DNA of 23,408 nucleotides from JABMRP01 sp964444795 (GTDB lineage: Bacteria; Planctomycetota; Planctomycetia; Pirellulales; Thermoguttaceae), in NCBI GenBank assembly GCA_964444795.1, contig CAYUIQ010000143.1:1-23408 (forward strand), given 5' to 3'. Position 1 is the stretch's first letter, and each line of letters opens with the position of its first letter. This document shows positions 1 through 8,847 of the stretch, piece by piece. Made by a program: the position numbers and the translations under genes. The notes under the pieces were generated by a model. It ran no database searches. It worked only from the letters and a program-made list of their open reading frames with translations, and was not told where the DNA came from.

Positions 1-2
1 CC

Positions 3-1520
3 CGCATGGTGATGGGCTACTACCGGCTGGGCAAGTATGACGACGCCCGGCGCTCCATGCAGCAGTTGATGAAGTTCGCCGGTGAGTTTCGCCTGGACAA
101 TCCGCTGGTCGACTTCGGTGCCCGCGTCTACCAGCCGAACCAGCCGATCAACCTGTGCTACGACAGCTTCGGTCCCCCCGCGGCGATGATTCGCGGGCTG
201 TTCGAGTATTCGTACCGGGCCGACGGGCTGGTGCTCCTGCCGCACATCCCGCCGGGCATCACGCGGCTCGGGCAGCATTTCCCGATTCGCTTCGGAGCAA
301 AGCGGCTCTACCTGGCTACCACCGGAAGCGGTCCCGTCACGGCAGTGCTGGTCAATGGTCAGCCATGGTCCTTGTTCGATGAGAAATCGATCACACTGCC
401 CTACGGCAAGACGCCTCGGGAAGCGGTGATCCAGATCGTCCTGGGCGGGGCCACGCCGGTGCCATTCGAACCGCGCAAGCCGACGGCTGCGTCGGCACTG
501 CCGGACGTACCGCAACTGAGCAAGATCACCTGGAGCCGTGAGCAGTTCCCGGTGATCAGCACCAACCGGCTGCCGCTGCGGATCGGGGCCGATAGCCTCG
601 CCGGCAGCCGGTTCCTCGGCCGGATTTCCCGGGCGCGGGTCTTCAACCGCGCCTTGACGGCCAAGGAGATCGGCGAACTGGCCCGCAACTATTTGGCCAC
701 CTTCAGCAAGGACGAGGCCCTGGTGGGCGATTGGAAACTGGGCGTCGTGCAGGATAAGGTCTTCCCAAACCTGGCAGGCAAAGACCTGCCGGCCAAGGTT
801 GTCGGTCAGTACAAGACGGTCAACGGCTCGGGCGATCCGGCCATCGAGCTATCGGGCGAAGGATACCTGGAGGTGGCTCACGATACCTCGCTCAATCTGG
901 CCGACGGCGGCACGCTGGATGCGTGGCTTTACCCCAAGCAGCAGGCGCCCGGCGGAGGGCGAATCCTCGACAAGAGCGAGGTCGGCACCTCCAACGGCTA
1001 CTTGCTGGATACGCATCCCGGCAACTCGCTGCGATTGATCACCGAGCGCGGCGTGCTGAGCTACGACGCCAAGCTCAAACCCGACGTGTGGGTCCACGTG
1101 GCGGCCACGGTCGACGCCGAGGGAGGGCTGGCCTTGTACGTCGACGGCAAGCAGGTCGCGTCCAAGAAGGAGCCGTCAGCGCCCGGTCTGGCGGAGATAG
1201 ACGCGAAGATCAGCCGCATCCGCGGGTTCCACGAGGGACTCGTGTCCGCCGGGTTGGCCGAAAGCTACGAAGCGGCCCACGCCCGGCTGGCGGTCGAGTA
1301 TCTGGCGGCGACCTGCCAGCGTCTCAAGATGCTCTCCGAAGGCCGGCTTGAGCGGCTGTCCGGCCAATCGCAATACGCCGCCGACAAGTCCTACTTGAGC
1401 ACGACCGTCAAGCTCTGCGAGGGGCTGGAGCGAACGGTCGCTACGTACAAGGACTCGGAAGACGCCCACCGGAAACAAGTCGATGTGATTTGGAGGGCGG
1501 TGGAACCACCGCCAGACTAA
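3..1520 (+). CDS. C-terminal part of a glycosidase-like protein with LamG-type module (5' end outside window)
   Basis: The frame is open to the window edge, so this is the 3' part of a longer gene. Counting from the first Met (base 6), residues 1-90 resemble the end of an (alpha/alpha)6-barrel glycosidase of the GH65/GH78/GH95 type ('NLCYDSFGPPAAMIRGLFEY'), and 90-150 the small beta-sandwich that closes such enzymes. Residues about 185-230 look like the last strands of a LamG/concanavalin-like domain ('FLGRISRARVFNRALTAKEI'). Residues 236-390 then look like the beginning and middle of such a domain ('DGGTLDAWLYP', 'VWVHVAATVD', 'LALYVDGKQVA'), so the order appears swapped. Residues 400-504 are helical and charged. 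The likely role is exported polysaccharide binding or hydrolysis. No catalytic residue can be assigned in this fragment. It lies 51 bases upstream of the peptidase gene, so co-transcription is possible. Confidence 0.75.
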   Translation, partial: RMVMGYYRLGKYDDARRSMQQLMKFAGEFRLDNPLVDFGARVYQPNQPINLCYDSFGPPAAMIRGLFEYSYRADGLVLLPHIPPGITRLGQHFPIRFGAKRLYLATTGSGPVTAVLVNGQPWSLFDEKSITLPYGKTPREAVIQIVLGGATPVPFEPRKPTAASALPDVPQLSKITWSREQFPVISTNRLPLRIGADSLAGSRFLGRISRARVFNRALTAKEIGELARNYLATFSKDEALVGDWKLGVVQDKVFPNLAGKDLPAKVVGQYKTVNGSGDPAIELSGEGYLEVAHDTSLNLADGGTLDAWLYPKQQAPGGGRILDKSEVGTSNGYLLDTHPGNSLRLITERGVLSYDAKLKPDVWVHVAATVDAEGGLALYVDGKQVASKKEPSAPGLAEIDAKISRIRGFHEGLVSAGLAESYEAAHARLAVEYLAATCQRLKMLSEGRLERLSGQSQYAADKSYLSTTVKLCEGLERTVATYKDSEDAHRKQVDVIWRAVEPPPD

Positions 1521-1571
1521 CCCGAACGGATCGAAGATCAACCCCGAACCCGTCTTTTCCGGAGAACTATT

Positions 1572-2990
1572 GTGTTTAAGTACAGTTCGTGCTTGGCCAT
1601 CGTCTTGTTGGTTCAAACCGTCGTGCATGGAGAGACACCGCCGATAGAGAAATCCACGGCCGGCGAGATCGGCGCCGGCGACATCAGCGCATTCCAGCAG
1701 GATTTTGCCAGTCGGCCGGAGCATACTTTGATGCAAAACGCGGTGACCAAGGTGGACGTCACCGAGATTGCTCTGAACCGCTCCCTCGTGACCTCGATGG
1801 ACCATACGTTTTCGCACACGCTGGACAATTGGCAGGCGACCAACCAGATGAAGTCGGGCCGCTGTTGGATGTTCGCCGGGCTCAACGTGATGCGGGTCGA
1901 CGCCATGAAGTCGTTATCGCTCGAAGAATTCGAGTTGAGCCAGAATTACATCATGTTCTGGGACAAGCTGGAGAAGTCCAACTATTTTCTCGAAGCCATC
2001 CTCGAAACGGCCGACCGCCCGGCGGATGATCGCACGGTTCACTTCCTTCTGCAAAGCCTCGTCAGCGACGGCGGGCAGTGGAACATGTTTGCCAACCTGG
2101 TGAAGAAGTACGGGCTGGTTCCCAAGTCGGTGATGCCGGAAACGCACAGTTCGTCCAATTCGCGGAGTATGAACAGGATTCTCCGCCGCAAATTGCGAGA
2201 AGGCGCCAAAGGCCTGCGCGAACTGCACGACCGCGGCGCGCCCGAAAGCGAGATCCTCGCTGCGAAGAAGAAGATTCTCGTGACCGTCTATCGCATCCTC
2301 AGCATTCACCTCGGTACACCGCCGTCGGAGTTTCTTTGGCAGTGGACCGACAAGGATCGCAAGTTCCATCGCGACGGCGTCATCACGCCGCGGCAATTCG
2401 CGAAGAAGTATGTCACCACGCCGTTTGAGGATTACGTATGCCTGGTGCATGATCCTCGCCGGTCCAGCCCACGGGAGCGAACGTTTACCGTCGAGTACCT
2501 GGGCAGCGTTGTCGGCGCCGGCGACGTGAAGTATCTGAACGTCGACATCGCCGAAATCAAGAGGATCACGATGCAGGCCATCCTCGACGGCCGGCCGGTG
2601 TGGTTCGGCTGCGACACGGGCAAAATGATGGACAGAGACGCCGGGCTGTGGGACAAGGAACTGTTCGACTACCCGGGCGTCTACAACACCGAGTTTTCGC
2701 TGACCAAGGCCGAGCGGCTGGTCTACGGCGAGTCGGCCATGACGCACGCCATGGTTTTCACCGGTGTCGACGTCGTGGATGGAAAGCCCCGTCGCTGGCG
2801 AGTGGAAAACAGTTGGGGTGACGAGGTTGGAAAGAAGGGGTTCTTTCTGATGAACGACTCGTGGTTCGACGAATACGTTTTCGAGATTGCCGCCCCCCAA
2901 TCGGCCTTGTCGCCCAAGTTGCGGGCCGCCTACGCGCGGGAGCCCATCGTGTTGCCCGCCTGGGACCCGATGGGATCGTTGGCCCGGTAG
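1572..2990 (+). CDS. Secreted C1B cysteine peptidase, bleomycin hydrolase / aminopeptidase C family
   Basis: Papain-fold peptidase of 472 residues. The oxyanion-hole Gln92 and catalytic Cys98 lie in 'NQMKSGRCWMFAG', the catalytic His392 in 'THAMVFTGV', and Asn413 in 'VENSWG'. The chain ends in 'LPAWDPMGSLAR', close to the C-terminal tail of bleomycin hydrolases. In that family the tail enters the active-site cleft and limits the enzyme to aminopeptidase-type cleavage inside a hexamer. Family members are normally cytosolic, but this one begins with a hydrophobic segment (residues 8-20) ending in 'VVHGETPP', which looks like a Sec signal peptide. The start is GTG at 1572, with GGAG at 1560-1563 as the likely ribosome site; no nearer ATG preserves the signal. 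It is followed 58 bases later by the Tat-exported sialidase-like gene. The family call is secure; export and physiological substrate are inferred. Confidence 0.93.
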   Translation: MFKYSSCLAIVLLVQTVVHGETPPIEKSTAGEIGAGDISAFQQDFASRPEHTLMQNAVTKVDVTEIALNRSLVTSMDHTFSHTLDNWQATNQMKSGRCWMFAGLNVMRVDAMKSLSLEEFELSQNYIMFWDKLEKSNYFLEAILETADRPADDRTVHFLLQSLVSDGGQWNMFANLVKKYGLVPKSVMPETHSSSNSRSMNRILRRKLREGAKGLRELHDRGAPESEILAAKKKILVTVYRILSIHLGTPPSEFLWQWTDKDRKFHRDGVITPRQFAKKYVTTPFEDYVCLVHDPRRSSPRERTFTVEYLGSVVGAGDVKYLNVDIAEIKRITMQAILDGRPVWFGCDTGKMMDRDAGLWDKELFDYPGVYNTEFSLTKAERLVYGESAMTHAMVFTGVDVVDGKPRRWRVENSWGDEVGKKGFFLMNDSWFDEYVFEIAAPQSALSPKLRAAYAREPIVLPAWDPMGSLAR

Positions 2991-3048
2991 TGCCCTAAGA
3001 AGATGTGAAACGGTCTCATGCAAAACACTTCTCCCGGGAGATGAAATC

Positions 3049-4398
3049 ATGTCACGCGTTCCCGACCCGTTCGCCCAACGGCGTGCTGACGGCAAACTCA
3101 TCGCACCACCCCAACAAGTCACTCGCCGCCGGTTCTTGGGTGCCACGGCGGCAACCGCCGGCGGGATGCTGATGTGCGGCTCGCATGGGGTGAGTGCTGC
3201 CCCAATCGCTGACCCGTCCGGCTTCCCTTCAACGGAACACTTCTGGTATCGCCCGCAACCGGCGGGTCCCTATATTGACTCGCAGCGCGACAACAAGGCG
3301 TTTGGTTTTGCGGACGGGGAGCTTTTCCTCTCCGAAGACAACGGCCGCACCTGGCCGCACAGTATCGCGTTTCCGGGCGCCGGCAAGATAACGTTTAGCT
3401 GCATTCTGAGAAATGGAAACATTCTCTTTAGCACTCGCTCGAAGCTATACCTCAGCACGGACAACCTGAAGACGTACAAGCCGGTCGTGCTCAAAGGTGC
3501 CGACGGTGCCGATTACACTCCGCACACACCACAAAACGCGGACAATCCCGGCTGGTACTTCCACACGCTGACGGGCGTCAACTCGTGGGACGTCGGCGGC
3601 GTCGAGATGCTCGTGTGGGGGAATTATTGTAACGTCATCGGCGGTGCGGCCCCCGTCAATATCTACTACTCGACCGACAACGGGCAGACCGTGAAAATCG
3701 CCTACACCTTCGGACAGAATCCCCATTTTCGGGATAACGGCTCGGGGGGTGGAGGCGGGACAGGCACGCTGCTCGGCGACGCCGGCAACCCGGTCATCTG
3801 CCGCCACGTTCACTCCGTGGCCTACAATCCGGCCGAAAACGCGTTTTATGCCTGCACGGGCGATCACGATAAACTCCAGGGTCACGAGTGCCACTGGCTC
3901 AGAGGTACGTATGACGCGAAAAAGGACGCGTGGCGTTGGACGGTCCTCGTGTCGGATGCGTCGAACTCGCGGTACAAATCCGGCGGCATTAACTTCGCGG
4001 GCGGGAAAGTCTATTGGGCTGCCGACGCCAACGGCGCGAAGCCGCACGACCGAGGAATCTTCTGCTGCGACCCGGCCGACATCGCTCATCCCGAGAAGCA
4101 CACGATGCTGTTCAATCCGCAGGTCGAATCCGCAAACATGATTATTCAAGACGGTGTGATTCTGGCGTCGCATTGCGCGCCCGCATCGCCACTGGCCACG
4201 GGAATTATCGTTTCCTTGGATATGGGCCGGACGTGGGCGCAACACGATCTCAAAGAGTTCGGCAAGCGATCCCCCGTCCGTTTCCACGAGAAGAATAGCG
4301 ACGGGTGGTTCAGGGTGGACTTGAGATCGGGATGGGTCACGCGTGCCGAGATGCTGCTGATCAAACCGAAGAAAGCACTGAAGGCTGCAAGCGAATAA
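3049..4398 (+). CDS. Tat-exported sialidase-like BNR-repeat protein
   Basis: Protein of 449 residues. I take ATG 3049, which has GGGAG at 3036-3040; the frame is open to 2887, but that extension is proline/cysteine-rich and overlaps the peptidase gene. A twin-arginine signal 'TRRRFLG' (residues 25-31) is followed by an Ala/Gly-rich hydrophobic stretch and a probable cleavage site near 'VSA-AP' (residue 50). Three Asp-box-like turns are visible: 'SEDNGRTW' (about 95-102), 'STDNGQT' (about 208-214) and 'SLDMGRTW' (about 389-396), the signature of sialidase-type beta-propellers. A glycine-rich loop lies at about 231-240, and several Cys suggest folding before export or metal binding. I cannot place the full GH33 Arg triad or Tyr/Glu nucleophile pair, so enzymatic sialidase activity is not shown; it may be a related glycosidase or a binding propeller. 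The next gene also encodes a BNR protein. Confidence 0.82.
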   Translation: MSRVPDPFAQRRADGKLIAPPQQVTRRRFLGATAATAGGMLMCGSHGVSAAPIADPSGFPSTEHFWYRPQPAGPYIDSQRDNKAFGFADGELFLSEDNGRTWPHSIAFPGAGKITFSCILRNGNILFSTRSKLYLSTDNLKTYKPVVLKGADGADYTPHTPQNADNPGWYFHTLTGVNSWDVGGVEMLVWGNYCNVIGGAAPVNIYYSTDNGQTVKIAYTFGQNPHFRDNGSGGGGGTGTLLGDAGNPVICRHVHSVAYNPAENAFYACTGDHDKLQGHECHWLRGTYDAKKDAWRWTVLVSDASNSRYKSGGINFAGGKVYWAADANGAKPHDRGIFCCDPADIAHPEKHTMLFNPQVESANMIIQDGVILASHCAPASPLATGIIVSLDMGRTWAQHDLKEFGKRSPVRFHEKNSDGWFRVDLRSGWVTRAEMLLIKPKKALKAASE

Positions 4399-4453
4399 CC
4401 CACGTGCGCCAAATCGGGATTTCGAGTGTTGTCCGCTTGGGAGGGCATTGAGC

Positions 4454-6205
4454 ATGCGACTACGTTTGCTGTTCATTGCGAGCTGCTTCGTTTACACGTC
4501 TGCCGCGACGGCGGCGGAGCAGCCCGTCACCGTGCCCGCATCTCCGGCGAACCTCGACGACGTTTTCGCGCCGGTCGTCGTGGGCACGCCGCCGGTGAAT
4601 GCCTTCAACGGACTGTTTCGCTGCCCAGACGGAGAGATTCGCCATTACGGAGACGAGGGCTTCCTTTACAGCCGGGACAACGGCCTGACGTGGAAGGACC
4701 GCCGTTTCGGCGAAGTGGATGCCTCAGGCACGACTGCCGGCGGTGGACGTCCGCTGGGCATGAACGCCAGGACGGGCACCTGTTTGCGGATGGTTGGTGG
4801 GCCGGACGGGATGCTCATCCACCGCTCGACGGCCGGGCCGGATGGCGAGTACGCCGCTCAAAAGGTCGACGATCACCGCGTGATCATGGTTCGCCCTCCC
4901 TACTTTCTCCAGTCGCGTCCGCGCGTGCTGTTCGCGGGCCATGGGGAGTATCCGTACCGGATCGCCGTCTTTCGCTCCGATGACGACGGTCTCACGTGGA
5001 ACAAGACCCTACTTCCCCCCGGCCCTGCGTTTGAGGTCGAGCCTCCGCACAAAGGACCGCGGTGGGAGAATTGGTGCGTCGAGCCGACGATCCTCGAATT
5101 GAAGGACGGCCGGCTATGGATGCTTGCCCGAACCTCGCGCGACAACCATCACGAGTGTTTCTCCGGCGACGGCGGCCAGACGTGGTCCGCCTGGCAGCCC
5201 TCGCGGTTCCACGGCACGCTGACCATGCCGACACTGTTGCGGTTGTCTGACGGCCGCGTGCTGTTGTTCTGGTGTAACACGACGCCGCTTCCCGAGGTCG
5301 ACCGGACACACGATCCGATCCCCGAGAGTGCCAAAAACGGACGCTGGGAGGATGTGTTCACCAACCGTGACGCCTGCCACGCGGCCATTTCCGAGGACGA
5401 CGGCCGCACTTGGATCGGATTCCGCGAGATGCGGCTCAACCCGTTACGTAACGATCGTGACTTCGGCACGCGCGCGAACCACGACTTCAGCGTCCACCAG
5501 CCACAGGCCCTGGAACTGCCGGGCGGCAAGATACTCGTCGCGCACGGCCAGGACGAGGAGGTCCGAGCCCTGGTACTACTCGATCCCAAATGGCTCTACG
5601 AACCGCGGCGGCGGTCGACTTTCGAGCGCGGTCTGGCGGATTGGTCCACGCACAAGTACGTGGGGGGCATCGTCGGCCACTGCGCCTACAACCGGGTTCC
5701 CGGCCCACGGCTCATCCCGCATCCCGACAAGGCCAATGCCGGCGCCAAGGTCCTGCAAGTTTGCCACCCGATTGATTCCGAGCTGGTCCTTGACAAGGAT
5801 GGCGCGGTGTGGAACTTCCCCGCGGCAACGAAGGGGTCCTTTACGACACGCATCAAGCTCCTTTCCGGCGGCGGTGGCGGCCGGATTTGTCTGGTCGACC
5901 GATGGTTCAACCCGACCGATCCGGTCGTACAGGACGACTCGATGTACGTCTTCATCATCCCGGGTCACGGCCGCCTTGACGAGGACGTGCGGCTTACGCC
6001 CGGCCGCTGGCATGAGCTTCGCTTTGACTGGATCGACTCGCAGTCGTCGAAGTGCAAACTAACCGTTGACGGCACGCCAACACGGCTGACGCTTCCCTTG
6101 GTCCGCCCGAGCGTGAACGGGATCAGCTACGTCCATTTTCAGGCTCTCTCGGAGGAGGAAGACCGCCATGGCTTCCTCATCGAGTCGGTCGAGGGCGGGA
6201 AGTAA
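4454..6205 (+). CDS. Secreted sialidase-family (BNR) protein with C-terminal jelly-roll domain
   Basis: Protein of 583 residues from ATG 4454. A TTG at 4448 would lengthen it by two residues, but GGAGG at 4440-4444 is 9 bases from the ATG and only 3 from the TTG. The Sec signal peptide covers about 1-21 ('TSAATAAE'). Four clear Asp boxes mark a propeller: 'SRDNGLTW' (73), 'SDDDGLTW' (175), 'SGDGGQTW' (237) and 'SEDDGRTW' (313). Between them are 'CVEPTILELKDGRLWMLART' and 'TMPTLLRLSDGRVLLFW', typical of sialidase-type exo-glycosidases. From about 385 to 580 a second beta-rich domain follows, resembling a concanavalin-type module ('GRWHELRFDWID'). It starts 55 bases after the Tat-exported BNR gene and probably shares its transcript. 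The two are different enough (signal type, domains) not to be a recent duplication. True sialic acid specificity is not shown. Confidence 0.87.
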   Translation: MRLRLLFIASCFVYTSAATAAEQPVTVPASPANLDDVFAPVVVGTPPVNAFNGLFRCPDGEIRHYGDEGFLYSRDNGLTWKDRRFGEVDASGTTAGGGRPLGMNARTGTCLRMVGGPDGMLIHRSTAGPDGEYAAQKVDDHRVIMVRPPYFLQSRPRVLFAGHGEYPYRIAVFRSDDDGLTWNKTLLPPGPAFEVEPPHKGPRWENWCVEPTILELKDGRLWMLARTSRDNHHECFSGDGGQTWSAWQPSRFHGTLTMPTLLRLSDGRVLLFWCNTTPLPEVDRTHDPIPESAKNGRWEDVFTNRDACHAAISEDDGRTWIGFREMRLNPLRNDRDFGTRANHDFSVHQPQALELPGGKILVAHGQDEEVRALVLLDPKWLYEPRRRSTFERGLADWSTHKYVGGIVGHCAYNRVPGPRLIPHPDKANAGAKVLQVCHPIDSELVLDKDGAVWNFPAATKGSFTTRIKLLSGGGGGRICLVDRWFNPTDPVVQDDSMYVFIIPGHGRLDEDVRLTPGRWHELRFDWIDSQSSKCKLTVDGTPTRLTLPLVRPSVNGISYVHFQALSEEEDRHGFLIESVEGGK

Positions 6206-6290
6206 CGGCCTCGCGTTTGTGCTCTTCAGCCAAGCCGAACCGCGATGCTAAAGGGGAAAGCCGAAAGCGGAAGAAGTATTGAACGGTCGA
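6206..6290. other. Short convergent intergenic gap
   Basis: Gap between the 3' ends of the BNR gene (plus) and the alpha/beta hydrolase gene (minus). I see no stem followed by a T-tract in either direction. A weak AAGCCGA / TCGGCTT pair reaches into the hydrolase coding end and is too far apart to call a terminator. Confidence 0.4.
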
Positions 6291-7487
6291 TCACTCGGCT
6301 TCCTTGGCCCGCTTGTTGTGCGGTAAGGCGTCCAATACAAACGGCCACATCAGGTCTTTGTAGAAACGGTGCCCCTGGTCTCCCCATCGATGCTCAAACT
6401 GATCTGGGTGCCCCGATGCTTCGAAAACCCTTTGCACGTGCGACACGGCCCGTTCAATCTCGGCTTGCGAGAAGAGGGCGTCGGTACGACCGTTGACGGC
6501 CAGAAGATGCCGGGGCGCGATCAGGCCGGCCACGCCGGGGAGGCCCCCCAATTCGATCAGCCCCGGCACCATGTTGCAGTCGCAATGAAAAACGTATCCG
6601 GACCGGCTGACCGTGGGAGCAAAGGAACAGCTCGGGACGGCAATGCCGATCCGTTGGTCACAGGCGGCGGCGAAGATCGTCACCATGCCTCCGCCGGAAT
6701 TGCCCATCATCAGGACGCGCCGGCCGTCCACGTCCGGCAGTTGCGCCGCCCAGTCGATAATCCGCTGCATGTCCCAGACTCGCTCACCGATGGCCGTTCG
6801 GCCTGCCACGAGACAGTGCATCAGGTGACTTCGGCACGCGCGATTGCCATGCCGCCCCCGGCGGTCGGGGACGCCGTCGGTGGCCAGCCCCCGGACGGCG
6901 GGTGCGATTGCCATAAAGCCAAGCCTTGCCGCTTGCACTGCCACGTCGCGATCCTCCGCCAGAGATCGCTTCTTATCCGCCTCAGCCGTATACACGCCCG
7001 CCGTCGTATCGTGTCCTCGACTGTCGTGTCCGTGCGGAAAGATACCCAGCGGCCAGGGGCCTTCGCCTTTCGGTTTCAATAGCCAGAATGGAATGCGAAC
7101 ATCGGGTTCCGTCTCGATCGTGCCACGTTGCCGAGTGTATTGGCCCAAATCCTCGGGTTCATCGATCTTCACTATCGGCTGGTGATCGCCAACGGACGCT
7201 GCGATCTTCGCCAAACCGATCTTCGCGCGCAGCGCCATGCGGGATGTCTCTTGCCACCGCTCGAAGCCGCCTGGCAAATCCTGGCGAAAAGCGAGCGGCT
7301 GAGCCTGTTCACCGTAAATCCGTTGCAGGTACCGGGCGACATGATCGGGGTATGCGTTGACGTCCTTCTCTTGACTCAGCGCGGGGCCACATAGCAGGAT
7401 GAGCATCGAACCGGTGAACGCTGCCGCAAGGCAGTACCGGTACGTGCAACCAGGACGCAACCACCGCGGGATGCGAATCGATTTCAT
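6291..7487 (-). CDS. Secreted alpha/beta hydrolase (acetylxylan-esterase-like family)
   Basis: Protein of 398 residues from ATG 7487. An ATG at 7514 is in frame, but GGGAGG (plus-strand 7497-7502) sits 9 bases before 7487. A hydrophobic segment at 18-37 ending 'GPALSQE' is a signal peptide or anchor. Catalytic elements are visible: 'PHGH' (151-154, oxyanion region), the nucleophile elbow 'GNSGGG' with Ser264, Asp336 in 'NGRTD', and His373 in 'QGHRFY'. The segment 'HCDCNMVPG' (301-309) is cysteine-rich and lies where such secreted planctomycete hydrolases often carry a substrate loop. The family includes carbohydrate esterases, so deacetylation or demethylation of a polysaccharide is plausible but not proven. 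It is last in the leftward run after the alginate-lyase-like gene, 88 bases downstream of it. Confidence 0.83.
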   Translation of the reverse strand: MKSIRIPRWLRPGCTYRYCLAAAFTGSMLILLCGPALSQEKDVNAYPDHVARYLQRIYGEQAQPLAFRQDLPGGFERWQETSRMALRAKIGLAKIAASVGDHQPIVKIDEPEDLGQYTRQRGTIETEPDVRIPFWLLKPKGEGPWPLGIFPHGHDSRGHDTTAGVYTAEADKKRSLAEDRDVAVQAARLGFMAIAPAVRGLATDGVPDRRGRHGNRACRSHLMHCLVAGRTAIGERVWDMQRIIDWAAQLPDVDGRRVLMMGNSGGGMVTIFAAACDQRIGIAVPSCSFAPTVSRSGYVFHCDCNMVPGLIELGGLPGVAGLIAPRHLLAVNGRTDALFSQAEIERAVSHVQRVFEASGHPDQFEHRWGDQGHRFYKDLMWPFVLDALPHNKRAKEAE

Positions 7488-7533
7488 GGCAACGGTCCTC
7501 CCGTAACGTGGCATGATGAGTACGGTAAGTACG

Positions 7534-7560
7534 GGACGGAACCGAGGCGTTCCGCCGTCC
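7534..7560. other. Intercistronic hairpin between lyase and hydrolase genes
   Basis: GGACGGAAC (7534-7542) pairs with GTTCC (7549-7553) and GTCC (7557-7560), giving a 9-bp stem with a 3-base bulge and the loop CGAGGC. It lies 16 bases past the stop of the lyase gene in the direction of transcription and before the hydrolase start. No T-tract follows, so it looks more like an RNA-stability or processing hairpin than an intrinsic terminator. Confidence 0.4.
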
Positions 7561-7575
7561 TCGCCAGATCGAGTC

Positions 7576-8748
7576 CTACTTCTCTGAATCGCGTCCCTGG
7601 GAAAACGTCGGCAAATCCGCGTGCATCAGGGTGCCCCAAGGCGCATACGCCGTCTGCCAACGCTCGGGGCGGATCTTTGCGACGGCTTGGCTGGTGAAAG
7701 GCATCTCCAGAGCCATCCGGTCGTGGTAATGGTGATAGACCCGTTCGTAGATGCTGCTGAAACGTCCGCGTGCCTTGTCCGAGATCGTCGGATAGTTGTA
7801 TCGTCCCTCGAAACTGCGATACGGTCGATAGGGCACTTCGTGGCCCAAGTTGTATTTCGCGGTGTACTCATACCCCAGGGCGAGCCGATGGTCGTGGACG
7901 CCGTAGAGGTCCACGCCTTGGTGCCAGGCAATCTCGGCCGCACAGCCCAGGTAGCCCAGCCCCATTTGCGTGTGGCCCTGATCCCGGCCGCTCTCTTGAC
8001 ACTGGCCGAAATCGTTGATGTAATTGCCAATTGCGCCGTTACCGGCGCCGTTGCGGTAGTAATCCGCGGCACGGTCGAACATCACCCGGTCGTTCAGAAA
8101 GACACCCATGGCAAGCATCGTCTGGATCATGGAGGCGTCCCAGTTGCCGTTGGCCGTTGGGTAGAAGTCGCGGATCACCGGATAGAACACGCTGCGAAGC
8201 AGGTCCTCGAACTGCGCTTGGTCGGTATTGGACCATCCGGCGTCCGTATGTCGAAGAAGTTCCGCGGCGCTGACGAAGTTGATGCCGACCATGCCAACTA
8301 GCAAACGCGCATCGTGGCCACCCACGGACTTGAGCGTGGACGCGTAGGCATTTAGGACCTCGACAGCTTTATCCGCGTGGGCTTTCTTTCCGGTGATGGT
8401 CCATTGGAGCGCGTGCGAGTAGGCCGATGCGGCGTCTCGCATCAGGTTCGTGCCGCCGACGTCGGGGTTGTTGTACGGCCCTCGGACAACATCGGCAGCC
8501 GGTTTGGGCCTCCAATCGAGTTGCGAAATCCCGTGGCTGCGGAGTTCCTCCCAGGCCGACTTCCATGGCTCCTTGCCCTCGGCGACCCGGGCTTTGACAA
8601 ACTCCAACTCAGCCCGGCTATGGAGTATGCCGGGATGCACAAACGCCTTTTCGGCGGCGGACAGCCCTCCGGAAAACGTCCCAATCGCGCCCGCGAAGCC
8701 GAGCGCACCGACAACGAAGAACCAGCGACATTGGTTGGCCAGTATCAT
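7576..8748 (-). CDS. Secreted alginate-lyase superfamily protein (polysaccharide lyase-like)
   Basis: Protein of 390 residues with an N-terminal signal (about 8-32, 'GLSAAEKAF'). The rest has the all-helical toroid pattern of the Alginate_lyase family: 'FVHPGILHSRAELEFVKARV' at 37-56, 'GNWDASMIQTMLAMGVF' at 201-217, and 'CQESGRDQGHTQMGLG' at 250-265. In this family the Asn/His/Tyr/Arg residues of the last two motifs line the active site; Asn202, Arg255 and His259 are the obvious candidates. Enzymes of this fold cut alginate or glucuronan by beta-elimination, and the exact uronate polymer cannot be read from sequence. The ATG at 8748 has GGGAGA a few bases upstream. It lies between the DUF4838 gene (99-base gap) and the alpha/beta hydrolase, consistent with a uronate-polymer set. 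Confidence 0.88.
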   Translation of the reverse strand: MILANQCRWFFVVGALGFAGAIGTFSGGLSAAEKAFVHPGILHSRAELEFVKARVAEGKEPWKSAWEELRSHGISQLDWRPKPAADVVRGPYNNPDVGGTNLMRDAASAYSHALQWTITGKKAHADKAVEVLNAYASTLKSVGGHDARLLVGMVGINFVSAAELLRHTDAGWSNTDQAQFEDLLRSVFYPVIRDFYPTANGNWDASMIQTMLAMGVFLNDRVMFDRAADYYRNGAGNGAIGNYINDFGQCQESGRDQGHTQMGLGYLGCAAEIAWHQGVDLYGVHDHRLALGYEYTAKYNLGHEVPYRPYRSFEGRYNYPTISDKARGRFSSIYERVYHHYHDRMALEMPFTSQAVAKIRPERWQTAYAPWGTLMHADLPTFSQGRDSEK

Positions 8749-8847
8749 CGTGGTCTCCCATGGTCAATTGGCGACTACTCTCGATTAGACAAATCCATCG
8801 AGCGTCCATGATACCATGAAGGCAAGACCTGTGCAGCGGGCTTGCGG

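Noticed and set aside
2887..3048. Upstream extension of the Tat-exported BNR protein
   Set aside because: It overlaps the peptidase end, would bury the twin-arginine signal 80 residues in, and ATG 3049 has its own ribosome site.
1914..3146. Long open frame on the minus strand opposite the cysteine peptidase gene
   Set aside because: The opposite strand has clear catalytic motifs; this frame has no recognisable domain, signal peptide or ribosome site and is a GC-rich shadow.
3445..4476. 343-codon open frame antisense to the Tat-exported BNR gene
   Set aside because: Shadow of a gene with Asp boxes and a Tat signal; no motif of its own.
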